NCBI GenBank assembly: GCA_947627295.1
Contig: CANQVJ010000003.1
Span: forward strand, 1-64,000
Origin: an uncultured Clostridia bacterium
GTDB taxonomy: Bacteria > Bacillota > Clostridia > TANB77 > CAG-508
Direction of reading: 5' to 3'
Length of the DNA: 64,000 nt
Shown: piece by piece, positions 1 through 8,519 of the stretch
Position numbering within the stretch: position 1 is the first letter of the stretch
Layout: each line of letters opens with the position of its first letter
The notes under the pieces: model-generated
Databases searched by the model: none
What the model saw: the letters and a program-made list of their open reading frames with translations, nothing else
What the model was told of the DNA's origin: nothing
Position numbers and translations under genes: made by a program

Positions 1-30
1 GACTTTAAATTCTACTATATTATTTTTCAA
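1..30 (-). CDS. 5' end of an unidentified gene running off the left edge
   Basis: Ten codons starting at TTG (complement of 28-30) read MKNNIVEFKV and continue past the left edge. A strong ribosome binding site, GGAGAGGAG, lies six bases upstream. The same leader (the repeat at 32-391) precedes it as precedes the Rpn nuclease gene, so it may be another gene of that family. Too little is present to assign a function. Confidence 0.4.
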   Translation of the reverse strand, partial: MKNNIVEFKV

Positions 31-31
31 A

Positions 32-391
32 TTTTTCTCCTCTCCTATTATAACATTTACAAAAAAGTTCGTAAATGCGCAAATATGTTTAAATAATACT
101 TCTGAGAGCTAATGAGTGGAGATTAGCTCACTTTTTCTCTTGTTTTCTCAAAATTTCTTTAGTTTTTGATTAATAAGATTATTTCAAATGAAAATAATCA
201 CCTTCTTCCGTTTTAAATTTATTGTTTTCTTTCTCTTGATTTTTGTTCCGGAAGTGGAACAGTTGAATTTTGAAACAAATTCAATTTTTGAAGATAAAAT
301 ACTCAAGGAAATTTTTAAACATATTGAAATTATAGCATAGTAAAAATGAAAAGTCTGTCGAAATTTGACAGCTATAATAAAAAATTAAAAA
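32..391. repeat. Direct repeat copy A, about 355 bp, leader region of an Rpn-type gene
   Basis: This gene-free stretch is nearly identical to 1291-1643. Shared parts include the ribosome-binding region, a hairpin (GAGCTAAT...ATTAGCTC) followed by T residues on the + strand, a small palindrome GTTCC-N6-GGAAC, a TATAAT on the minus strand and the inverted repeat CTGTC-N7-GACAG. Each copy sits upstream of a minus-strand gene, so it looks like a duplicated promoter and leader. Confidence 0.85.
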
Positions 392-414
392 ATCTGACCT
401 CAGGCCAGATTTTT
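388..414 (-). terminator. Rho-independent terminator of the Rpn gene
   Basis: The inverted repeat AAATCTG...CAGATTT is followed on the minus strand by a run of T, just after the Rpn stop codon. Confidence 0.7.
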
Positions 415-417
415 ATA

Positions 418-1287
418 CTAGCTATTTTTTAGTTTTTCAATTTCTTCTTTGCTTAAGTTTGTGATACTGGAAATTTTTTCAATAGATAAACCTTCTTCAA
501 GCAGCTTTTTAGCAATTGTATTTTTTGCTTTTTCTTCCCCTTTTTCCATACCTTTTTCTTCTCCTTTTTCTTGGCCTTCTTGGTAAGCGGCCTCTTGAGC
601 AAGTTTAATATCAGCTTTTGTTTTTTCTCGCATAAATATTTGATATTGAATACCTTCATCGCTTATCAATTCTTCATACTGTTTTTGTGCCTCTGCTATT
701 TTTACATTTTCTTTCACTGCCATCTCCAATTCCTCCTTATCTTCTTGGCTTATGAAATATAACCATTGAGCTAATTTTTTTCTTTTTTTATCCTTTTGCT
801 TTATAAACTTTGGTAATTGAATATAGTATATTTTTATTTTGTCTGAAACTTGTTTATGAGTATCATCCCTTCTTAAACTTGCTGATACTATGTAATCTCC
901 GTCTTTAAATATGTTAAATGATAATATACATATTACTATTGATATTTTTGCATCTGCATAATCTTGCCCCTTATTTAAATTATTATGAAGTAAACCAGAA
1001 ACAGAAAATGCACTTCTACTAGTAATATTATGTTCATTACTAATTTGCATTTCTATATTAATAACAATATTATCATTTACTTCTGATTGGATATCTATTC
1101 TACTTCCTTTATTTTCTTCTAAAGTTTTATCCATTTGAGCTTCTTCTACTGCATCGAGTTTATAAATTTTTATTTCTAACACTTCTTCTAAAAATTCTTT
1201 TAACATATCTTTGTTTTCTTCTTTAGCAAAAATCTTTTTGAAGATAAAGTCATTTTGAGGTGTTAGTAATTTTTCTTTTTTTGTCAT
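418..1287 (-). CDS. Rpn-family recombination-promoting nuclease / putative transposase (PD-(D/E)XK)
   Basis: The 289-residue protein opens with the family signature NDFIFKKIF, followed by a PD-(D/E)XK-type nuclease core in roughly residues 10-200 and a low-complexity tail of EKGEEKG repeats (about residues 235-255) ending in a short helical module, LSIEKISSITNLSKEEIEKL. Characterised Rpn proteins (E. coli RpnA) are DNA endonucleases that promote RecA-independent recombination; activity here is inferred from the fold. The start ATG follows a GGAG-type site. The gene and its leader lie between two direct repeats, so the cassette could be gained or lost by homologous recombination. Confidence 0.8.
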   Translation of the reverse strand: MTKKEKLLTPQNDFIFKKIFAKEENKDMLKEFLEEVLEIKIYKLDAVEEAQMDKTLEENKGSRIDIQSEVNDNIVINIEMQISNEHNITSRSAFSVSGLLHNNLNKGQDYADAKISIVICILSFNIFKDGDYIVSASLRRDDTHKQVSDKIKIYYIQLPKFIKQKDKKRKKLAQWLYFISQEDKEELEMAVKENVKIAEAQKQYEELISDEGIQYQIFMREKTKADIKLAQEAAYQEGQEKGEEKGMEKGEEKAKNTIAKKLLEEGLSIEKISSITNLSKEEIEKLKNS

Positions 1288-1290
1288 ATA

Positions 1291-1643
1291 TTTTTCTCCT
1301 TCCTATTATAACATTTACAAAAAAGTTCGTAAATGTGCAAATATGTTTAAATAATACTTCTGAGAGCTAATGAGTGGAGATTAGCTCACTTTTTCTCTTG
1401 TTTTCTCAAAATTTCTTTAGTTTTTGATTAATAAGATTATTTCAAATGAAAATAATCACCTTCTCTCGTTTTAGATTTATTGTTTTCTTTCTCTTGATTT
1501 TTGTTCCGGAAATGGAACATTTGAATTTTGAAACAAATTCAATTTTTGAAAAAATAGTATCAAGATAGAATATATTGAAATTATAGCATAGTAAAAATGA
1601 AAAGTCTGTCGAAATTTGACAGCTATAATAAAAAATTAAAAAA
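1291..1643. repeat. Direct repeat copy B, leader of the Rpn gene
   Basis: Second copy of the 32-391 repeat, with scattered substitutions and a more diverged segment near 1545-1575. The palindrome GTTCC-N6-GGAAC, the GAGCTAAT hairpin and CTGTC-N7-GACAG are all conserved. The remaining gene-free stretch, 1644-1869, is AT-rich and holds one hairpin (CATTGATAT...ATATCAATG, about 1699-1731), possibly a terminator; I see no gene in it. Confidence 0.85.
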
Positions 1644-1869
1644 GTATGCAATAGGATAGCAGTAGAGAATAAATTAAGAAAATTTACAACAATAAAAAAC
1701 ATTGATATCGCTATAATGTAGTAATATCAATGCTTTTAGCGTTTTAAAAAAATAGAAAAATTTAATAAAATAAATATTTTGGAGCAATTTCGAAACAGAT
1801 ATGCGAAATTTTATTTCTCAATCTTCTCCTTGTATAACTCGATTTATTATCTTTAATTTAATATAACTT

Positions 1870-2340
1870 TTATTTTTTTTTGTTAAATATGGTAAACAAT
1901 AGCTTCAATTTACTATATTTAGATATTCTTATATATGGTTTAATTTTATCTATAATCTGTTCTACACTCATTTTATTTTCTACTACTTTTTTTGTTAATT
2001 GATACAGCTCCTCATTGTTTCCAGTTATTTTATATCCATTCATCTCTAGGAATGCCATTGCTGATATTAAAGCTGTTCTTTTATTTCCGTCGAAAAAAGG
2101 ATGATTCATAGAAAAAGATCTCAAATAGCAAGCTGCTTTCGATATTATGTCTGGATATAAATCTTTATTTTCAAATGTTTGTTTTGGTTCTAATAATGCT
2201 GATTTGAATAAATTAATATCTTTTATTCCCCTCATTTCCTCATCATATTTAAACTGATTTCCATATTCACAAAATTCTTCATCAATTACCACCATATGAA
2301 TAAAAAGTACAAACTCAGTGCTTAAATATTCTATGTGCAT
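1870..2340 (-). CDS. Fic/Doc-family toxin of a toxin-antitoxin pair
   Basis: The 156-residue protein has the Fic catalytic motif HPFFDGNKRTAL (about residues 80-91), matching HPFx(D/E)GNxR, and the N-terminal YLSTEFVLFIH segment typical of Doc (death-on-curing) proteins. Doc phosphorylates EF-Tu and stops translation; that this protein does so is inferred from the motif. It starts eight bases after the stop of a small upstream gene, the usual antitoxin-toxin order. The C-terminal third after the Fic core is longer and more basic than in phage P1 Doc (126 residues). Confidence 0.85.
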   Translation of the reverse strand: MHIEYLSTEFVLFIHMVVIDEEFCEYGNQFKYDEEMRGIKDINLFKSALLEPKQTFENKDLYPDIISKAACYLRSFSMNHPFFDGNKRTALISAMAFLEMNGYKITGNNEELYQLTKKVVENKMSVEQIIDKIKPYIRISKYSKLKLLFTIFNKKK

Positions 2341-2347
2341 ATTTAAC

Positions 2348-2518
2348 TTAATTCCTTGATAATTTTCTTAATGCTTCTTTAAATTTATTAGCAGTTTTTA
2401 CTGCTAAATGTTTTTTCTTAGGAGAAACTTTTTCTATCCAATTATCACTTATTCCTATTTCTCTCATAATGTAAGGTGGTATTTTTACATTATTTATTCT
2501 ATTCATAATTTTAGCCAT
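2348..2518 (-). CDS. Small basic protein, probable antitoxin partner of Doc
   Basis: A 56-residue protein begins MAKIMNRINNVKIPP. The start at 2518 is chosen because AGGAGGG lies seven bases before it; an upstream in-frame ATG would include that ribosome binding site in the coding sequence. No clear Phd/AbrB signature is visible, so the antitoxin role rests on size and position: it is directly upstream of the Doc toxin, with a seven-base gap. Confidence 0.6.
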   Translation of the reverse strand: MAKIMNRINNVKIPPYIMREIGISDNWIEKVSPKKKHLAVKTANKFKEALRKLSRN

Positions 2519-2714
2519 AATTTCTCCCTCCTTTTTCATTATTTCCTCCTTGTAAATAATATATATTATTTACAAGATACAAATATGTTATAACATTTTT
2601 ATAAAAAAAAAGACTTTTTTGAAAATATTGTATGTTTAATATAATTGTAACATATTTTTATGTAAATTTCAAACCGCCTAAAAAGTCCTATAAAATAATT
2701 ATAAATCTTTAATT

Positions 2715-2788
2715 TGGAGGCGAGTATCGGAGTCGAACCGATGATCAGAGTTTTGCAGACTCGTGCCTTACCGCTTGGCTAACTCGCC
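2715..2788 (-). tRNA. tRNA-Cys (GCA)
   Basis: Cloverleaf on the minus strand. Acceptor GGCGAGT pairs with ACTCGCC, the anticodon loop CTGCAAA gives GCA, the T-loop is TTCGACTC, and CCA is encoded. Confidence 0.95.
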
Positions 2789-2839
2789 ATTATAAAGATA
2801 ATTATTGAAACAAGTATTTAATACTTGTTTCAATTAAAT

Positions 2840-2913
2840 TGGAGCAGGTAACGAGAGTTGAACTCGTGACTAAACCTTGGCAAGGTTTTATTTTACCGCT
2901 AAACTATACCTGC
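2840..2913 (-). tRNA. tRNA-Gly (GCC)
   Basis: Cloverleaf with acceptor GCAGGTA/TACCTGC and anticodon arm AAACC-TTGCCAA-GGTTT, giving a standard seven-base loop with anticodon GCC and A37. CCA is encoded. The loop is not expanded and lacks a G after GCC, so this tRNA cannot pair with four bases of CGGN in the simple way. That matters for the CGG frameshift sites in this window. Confidence 0.95.
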
Positions 2914-3096
2914 ATATATAAATAATGAAGTCTCTTATATAATAGCAGATTTTCTTCTGCATGTCAATACTTTCGTGCAATTTTGTTGTGTTCTTAGGGC
3001 AAAATTTAAAATGCAGTGTAAATTTTTATTGCATAATTTGTCGAAATATAATATAATTAAAGTGTGATTTTTACAAAAGAAAAGGGGGTGAATGTT

Positions 3097-3927
3097 GTGG
3101 AAGAAACAGAGCCAAAAAAGAGTTATTTTACTTGTACAGAATTAAGAGAAGAAGCTAGAAAAGCATTATCAGGTAATTGGAAAATAGCAGTTCCTATGTT
3201 TATTGTGTTCCTAATACTTACTACCATAATAACTGTTTTTATAAATGCTATAATAGCAGGTATGCTAGAAGGTTTGCCAACTCAATATATGTTTAGAACA
3301 ATAGTTATATGCGTTGTTGAATTTATTGCATCAGTAATACCATTAACATTATCAGCAGGTTTAACAATTTCATATATGAAAATAAGAAATGGAGAAACAG
3401 TTTCAGTTGTAGATTTTATAAAATTAGGAATGGGAAAAGGGCATTTTGTAAGAAACATACAAATTTCTTTATGGATAATTTTAAAATTAATAATACCAAT
3501 TATTCTTACATTTGTATCAATGGTTATATTAAGTATGGGATTCCTTTCTTCATTGTTTTTAGGAATCTTATCTTCAGAAGGAGCAGTGGAAGTTTTAAAT
3601 GCATTAGGTAATGGTTTTACACAAATAATGGGAATATCACTTTTAGTATTAATAATAGGAGCTGTATGGACTACTGTTGCAGGATTAAAATATGTAATAG
3701 CTTACAACATTGCATATGATGAACCAGAATTATCACCTAGTGAGGTAGTTAAAAAAAGTAGTAAAATAATGAAGGGAAAACGCGGAAGTTATTTTATATT
3801 AATGCTATCATTTATAGGTTGGAGTTTATTAGTACCATATACAATGGGAATAGGAGTATTTTGGTTAGTACCATATATGCTAGAAACACATGCATGCTTC
3901 TACTATAGAGTAAAAGATAAAATATAA
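3097..3927 (+). CDS. DUF975-family integral membrane protein
   Basis: About 276 residues. The N-terminal segment CTELREEARKALSGNW is the characteristic DUF975 opening (LRxxAxxALxGNW), followed by about five or six hydrophobic helices; a conserved acidic loop, YDEPELSPSEVVKKSSKIM, precedes the last two. The function of the family is not established. GTG at 3097 is preferred as start because GGGGG lies eight bases upstream; an in-frame GTG at 3064 would place that site inside the gene. It is transcribed alone and converges on the next gene. Confidence 0.7.
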   Translation: MEETEPKKSYFTCTELREEARKALSGNWKIAVPMFIVFLILTTIITVFINAIIAGMLEGLPTQYMFRTIVICVVEFIASVIPLTLSAGLTISYMKIRNGETVSVVDFIKLGMGKGHFVRNIQISLWIILKLIIPIILTFVSMVILSMGFLSSLFLGILSSEGAVEVLNALGNGFTQIMGISLLVLIIGAVWTTVAGLKYVIAYNIAYDEPELSPSEVVKKSSKIMKGKRGSYFILMLSFIGWSLLVPYTMGIGVFWLVPYMLETHACFYYRVKDKI

Positions 3928-3935
3928 GCAAATTA

Positions 3936-3957
3936 AAAAGCGGGGATACCGCTTTTA
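3936..3957 (+). terminator. Terminator after the DUF975 gene
   Basis: The perfect stem AAAAGCGG-ggata-CCGCTTTT lies 9 bases after the stop codon. Confidence 0.85.
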
Positions 3958-3987
3958 TTGTCGAAGACAACAAGGTTCCTGGGAACC
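3958..3987. repeat. Short two-hairpin motif, copy 1
   Basis: TTGTC-gaa-GACAA is followed by GGTTCC-tg-GGAACC. A closely related sequence occurs at 35329-35357, also between convergent genes, with an inner base pair changed on both sides (C-G to T-A). Function unknown. Confidence 0.5.
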
Positions 3988-4017
3988 CACCCACAATCTT
4001 TGATTGTGCTGGTGGGT
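3985..4017. terminator. Long hairpin between convergent genes
   Basis: Arms ACCCACC-CACAATC and GATTGTG-(CT)-GGTGGGT surround a three-base loop, just after the 3' end of the minus-strand glycosyltransferase gene. It probably serves as that gene's terminator. Confidence 0.6.
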
Positions 4018-4024
4018 AGGGTTC

Positions 4025-5165
4025 TTATTTTGTTTCTTCTCCAAGTAGTATTTTACAAATATCTTGAGTTGAAGTTTTTCTTGCTAGTTCAAAAGTATAT
4101 TTATGCATATCTTTCAACCTTGTTGGGTGTGAAAGTAAATTTTCAACAATTTCATCAACATTTGAATTTTTTCTAATCCAAACTGCAATTCCTTTGTTTT
4201 CTAGAAATTCTGCATTTTCTTCTTCTTGACCAGGAATTGGGTTAATAACAACCATAGGAAGTCCTGAAGCTAAGCTTTCAGAAGTAGTAAGTCCACCAGG
4301 TTTTGTAACAACCAAATTAGAAATACTCATAAGTTCAGGTACTCTATTGGTAAAAGCTAAAACTCTAACACTATCCTCTTTTTTGTATTTTTGAACAATC
4401 TCTTCAAATTGAGCTTTCATAGATTCATTTTTACCAGCAATTGCAATAATTTGAACATCTCCATTATATTTTACAAAACTTTCAAAAATAGAAATTGTTC
4501 TGGATTTTCCAAGTCCAAATTCTCCACCACCAAAAAATAGTACATTTAATTTTTTAGGTTTCAAATCAAAACTCTCAAGAGTTTTTGAGTTATTATGAGT
4601 TTTCAAAAATTCTGTAGAAATAGGAATACCTGTAACATAAATTTCAGGATTAACAATTCCCTTATCACGAATATATTTTTTCATTTTCTCATTAGCAACA
4701 AAATAATAATCTGTATATGAACTGCCTACAAGCCATTGATCATGTGGAGCAAAATCAGTCATAATAGTTGCTATCTTACAATTTATTTTACCCTTTCTTT
4801 TTAAATAGGCACACATTTGGCTACCAAATGGATGTGTAGAAATAACTAAGTCTGGTTTTTTTTCACGAAGCAGCCTAAGCAATTTAATTGCCATAATCTT
4901 ATTAGACCTTGAAGAAATATGAGCCAAAGGACCTTTTTGGGAATCAGAATAAATTCTACCCCAAGCCCAAGGCATTTTTTTTGCCATACCTCTATATGCT
5001 GCAGTTGTTATTTTTTCTAAATTTTTATTAACATATTTAACACAGTCAATTAACTCTGTATCAATTGCATCATTATCATAATGATCTTTTATATAGCCTT
5101 CCACAGCTTTAGCTGCTGAAAGGTGACCGCCCACCATATGAAGCGTAAAATATTAAAATTTTCAT
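4025..5165 (-). CDS. MGDG synthase-type / MurG-like diacylglycerol glycosyltransferase (needs one CGG +1 shift)
   Basis: Read with one skipped base, the gene encodes 379 residues starting MKILIFYASYGGGH, the glycine-rich opening of GT28 enzymes that glycosylate diacylglycerol in the membrane. A MurG-like C-terminal sugar-nucleotide motif, VTKPGGLTTSESLASGLPMV, follows. ATG at 5165 has an AGAGGA site upstream. Codon 13 is CGG (5127-5129); read as arginine, translation stops six codons later, while skipping its C gives GGT and the third glycine of SYGGGH. Starting downstream of the break would lose the essential N-terminal loop. It is a single gene with a hairpin at its 3' end. Substrate and sugar are inferred from the family. 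Confidence 0.85.
5127..5129 (-). other. CGG +1 recoding site (glycosyltransferase)
   Basis: In-frame GGG CGG T at codon 13. Skipping C gives GGT (Gly) in SYGGGH; the zero frame ends after six codons. Confidence 0.85.
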
Positions 5166-5267
5166 AAACAATCCTCTTTTCCAAATTCATTATACCACAA
5201 AATTTAATAAAAATGGAATATTTTTTTACTATTTTGTGAAAATTATATTTGAAGGGAGAATTTATTT

Positions 5268-6692
5268 ATGAGAGAAAATTTAAAAAAAGCATATATGTCA
5301 AGTGCAATAGCAGTGTTAATAGTTGCTTTAGTAGGATTAGGAATTGTTTTATATAATAAGAATAAAGAGTATGAGCAGACCTCAGAAAACACATACAATC
5401 TTGCATTTTACCAATTAACAGATTATGTAGGAAATGTGGAAGCATATCTTGCAAAATCTTTAATTTCTACAACGCCTGAACATGGAGCAGAAACATTAAC
5501 AAATTTGTGGAGAGAAGCAAATTTAGCGCAAACATATTTATCAATGCTGCCAATTGAAAGTCAAGAGTTAGAAAAAACAGAGAAGTTTTTAAATCAGGTA
5601 AGTGATTACAGCTATTCGCTTTCAAGAAAAAATATATACAAAGAGAGTTTAACAGAAGAAGATTTAGGAAATTTGCAGGAGCTACATGAATATAGTGAGG
5701 AATTAAAAGGCTCTTTAGACCAGCTAATGGAAGATTTAAATTCAGGAAGATTTGTATGGGATGATTTAAACAAAGAAGAAAATGTTGCATTTGCTCAGCA
5801 AGTTAGCAATATTGAAAACGACACATTTACCCAAATGGAAGAAAATTTCCACCAATATTCAGGGCTAATATATGACGGAGCATATTCTGAGCACATTGTA
5901 AATGTTGAGCCTAAGGCATTAGAAGGAGAAGAAATCGATGAAGAAATGGCAAAAAACAAAATCAGAGAATTTTTGTCAAAAGGAAATGAAGGAAAGACTA
6001 TTAAAGAAATAACTAATCAAGGCGAATCAGAAAATGCAGCAATATCAGTGTATAACATGTTTGTAGAAACTGAAAATGGAGATAATATAAATATTGCTAT
6101 TTCCAAAAAAGGTGGGCATATTGTAAGCATGAATTCTAATAGAGATGTTAATTCAGAAGTAATTTCCCAAGAAGATGCCAATCAAAAGGGTAAGGAATAT
6201 TTAAAAGAAAAAGGTTTTGATAATATGAAAGAAACATATTATTTAAAAGAAGAGGGAATTGTTACAATCAATTATGCATATGTGCAAGAAGGAATTACAG
6301 TCTATCCAGATTTAATAAAAGTTAAGGTGGCATTAGATAATGGTGAGGTTTTAGGTATGGAAACATCAGGCTATTTATATAATCACACTGTAAGGAAGCT
6401 AACTGGGAGTGGGGAAGAAGCGCAAACAGGGCAAGAAGCACCAGACGACGCCAAGGCCACCAGTATTCAAATTTCAAAGGAAGATGCTAAGAAAAATTTA
6501 AATAAGAATTTAGAAATATTGAGTGAAGGTTTGGCAATAATACCAACAGAGTGGAAAACAGAAATACTTTGCTATGAGTTTAAAGGAAAAGTTGAAGACA
6601 AAGAATTTTTAGTATATATAAATGCTGAAAATGGTAGAGAAGAAGATATATTATTAATTACAAATACGCCAAATGGAGTATTAACACTCTAA
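5268..6692 (+). CDS. ypeB: YpeB-like spore germination protein
   Basis: The 474-residue protein has one N-terminal membrane anchor (about residues 10-30, SAIAVLIVALVGLGIVLY), an extracytoplasmic helical domain with the YpeB-type LAFYQLTDYVGNVEAYLAKSL segment, and repeated PepSY-like units in the C-terminal half. In Bacillus and Clostridium, YpeB stabilises the cortex-lytic enzyme SleB in the spore. No sleB is adjacent, which is unusual because the two are commonly neighbours. The start ATG follows GAAGGGAG. The gene stands alone between convergent and divergent neighbours. Confidence 0.85.
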   Translation: MRENLKKAYMSSAIAVLIVALVGLGIVLYNKNKEYEQTSENTYNLAFYQLTDYVGNVEAYLAKSLISTTPEHGAETLTNLWREANLAQTYLSMLPIESQELEKTEKFLNQVSDYSYSLSRKNIYKESLTEEDLGNLQELHEYSEELKGSLDQLMEDLNSGRFVWDDLNKEENVAFAQQVSNIENDTFTQMEENFHQYSGLIYDGAYSEHIVNVEPKALEGEEIDEEMAKNKIREFLSKGNEGKTIKEITNQGESENAAISVYNMFVETENGDNINIAISKKGGHIVSMNSNRDVNSEVISQEDANQKGKEYLKEKGFDNMKETYYLKEEGIVTINYAYVQEGITVYPDLIKVKVALDNGEVLGMETSGYLYNHTVRKLTGSGEEAQTGQEAPDDAKATSIQISKEDAKKNLNKNLEILSEGLAIIPTEWKTEILCYEFKGKVEDKEFLVYINAENGREEDILLITNTPNGVLTL

Positions 6693-6697
6693 CAAAA

Positions 6698-6722
6698 AAG
6701 GGGTTCTATAAAAGAACTCCTT
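6698..6722. terminator. Bidirectional terminator between ypeB and the VanW-family gene
   Basis: GGGGTTCT pairs with AGAACTCC around a short loop (one G-U pair), with A-rich and T-rich flanks. Confidence 0.7.
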
Positions 6723-8374
6723 AATGTTTTTTATAAGTATCTCTTGAAATTACTTCACTACTAATTACTTCACCATTTCTCCTAAGAGTTTTTGTTGTTA
6801 CTGCATGTATAGAATTTGCAGAAGAACTAGTTTTTGCAGAAATTTGTACTTGGCAATCATCTGCAGAAGCCAAACCTAAAATTCTGAATGAGCAAAGTCC
6901 TTTTTCAACAGAACATAGAATTTTGATTGGATAATTTCTATTATTTTTAAATTGGAAATCAGTAGAGCCATACACAACTGTGGCATCCAAGCCTGCGCCA
7001 ATATATGAAGGCACAAATTGGTGATTTCTTCTTTCTACAATTTCTAAATTAGCATATAGAGCAGCTTCATACAAAGTAGTTGAAACTTGGCAGATACCGA
7101 CCCGCCAAACCGTCCACGGTTTGGCCGTCTACATACATAGCTGCATCTTTATACCCTGCTGCAATAGTTCTTTCACCTACTACTTTATTATATGAAAAAG
7201 TTTCGCCAGGCATTAAAACAGTGCCATTAATTTTTCCTGCTGCAATAGCTAAATTAGTAGTTCTGTTTGCATTAGCAGAATACCTTGTAGAAAATGTAGA
7301 AAGCTGGTTTGGAAAAGCTTCATTTCCAATCATGCTATTTGTAACATTTGGTTTTAAAATCTTAAGAGGTATTTCACACTCTTCTCCAGGGGAAGAATCA
7401 AGCATCTTTTGAGCTTCTTCTAATGATATTGCAAAATCAATACCGTCTTCACTAGGAGTAAACGAAATAGGGTCTGGAATAAATTTTGCATCTTTTGGTT
7501 CTTTATGTATTTCCTCATAAATTGCTTTCAAATTCAAAGTTTCTGGATTTTTTTGAGTGGTAATAATATTTAGTGATTTATCTCTAAAATTCAAATTATA
7601 AATTTGGTTTTTAACAAAATTTTTCATTTCATCAACATTTACAACTGCACCAGCTTTACCCTTAGTTGCAATCAAAGTATTACCTTCAATATAGTAACTA
7701 CTTTCAACAACTCTATCTGGCAAATTTGGAGAAATATCCTCTAAACTTTTTGCAAGTTGATTTTCATCACAAGTGAATTTTGGGTCAATATCAATATGTG
7801 AAAACAAAAGTCTCAAAGCAGTTATGCTATTAGAAATAGGGTTTCCTTGCCTACTAGCATTGTATGCTTCATCAATAGCTGAATCAATATCAAAATTAGC
7901 ACTAATTTGTTCTAAGGAAATAGTTGTTTCATAATCACCATGTTTTAAAACAAGCTCATCTGAAGAATGTTCACTAATAAATGTTTCAATAGAGCGTTTG
8001 GCAGAATCTTTTGATAAGCCTGAAACATCAACACCCTTTATAAATATTCCATTTGCAATGGTGTTACTTGTGGTATTATGTATTGTAAAAATTGAAAACG
8101 AAAGTAAAACAAGTACTAAAACAAACATAGTAATTAAAAGAGCACTAGGAATAGTACGCTTTTTAACTTCTTCATTTTCATAATCATCAAATTTTTTAGA
8201 AACTTCTATTTCAGTTTTTTCATCTTTAACAACAGTCAAAGATTTTTTATCAGAACTTGCTGTAACAGCTACAGTTTTGATTGCATCTTGATCTGGCTTT
8301 GGTTGCTTACCTTCACTTTTTACATCAACAACTACATACTGACTTTTTTGCTGTTTTGTTTTTGCTGCCCCCAT
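6721..8374 (-). CDS. VanW-family protein with peptidoglycan-binding-like domain (needs one CGG +1 shift)
   Basis: With one skipped base this is a 550-residue protein. It has a cytoplasmic N-terminus (about 85 residues), one membrane helix (ALLITMFVLVLVLLSFSIF), an extracellular region resembling the putative peptidoglycan-binding domain found beside VanW domains, and a C-terminal VanW domain with PGETFSYNKVVGERT and GGICQVSTTLYEAA. Codon 426 is CGG (7097-7099); read as arginine the protein ends nine residues later, in the middle of that motif. ATG at 8374 is chosen because AGAGGAG precedes it. A cell-envelope role is likely, but the biochemical activity of VanW domains is unknown. Confidence 0.85.
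7097..7099 (-). other. CGG +1 recoding site (VanW-family protein)
   Basis: In-frame GGT CGG T. Skipping C gives GGT, the second glycine of LAGGICQVST. Confidence 0.88.
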
Positions 8375-8466
8375 TAAAACTCCTCTTTTCATTTAATTAT
8401 ATAATTAAAACTACTTTATTATACCACATTTCATATACAATTGTCATTAATTTTTTGAAAATTTAT

Positions 8467-8495
8467 TTGACAAATTTTTTCTATAAACATATAAT
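8467..8495 (+). promoter_or_regulatory. Promoter of murF
   Basis: TTGACA, 17-base spacer, TATAAT: a perfect sigma-A consensus about 25 bases before the murF start. Confidence 0.8.
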
Positions 8496-8519
8496 CATAA
8501 TAAATGGAGGTTGATAGCA

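Noticed and set aside
1442..1702. Minus-strand open frame of 86 codons
   Set aside because: It lies across the duplicated leader repeat, has no ribosome binding site and no recognisable protein character.
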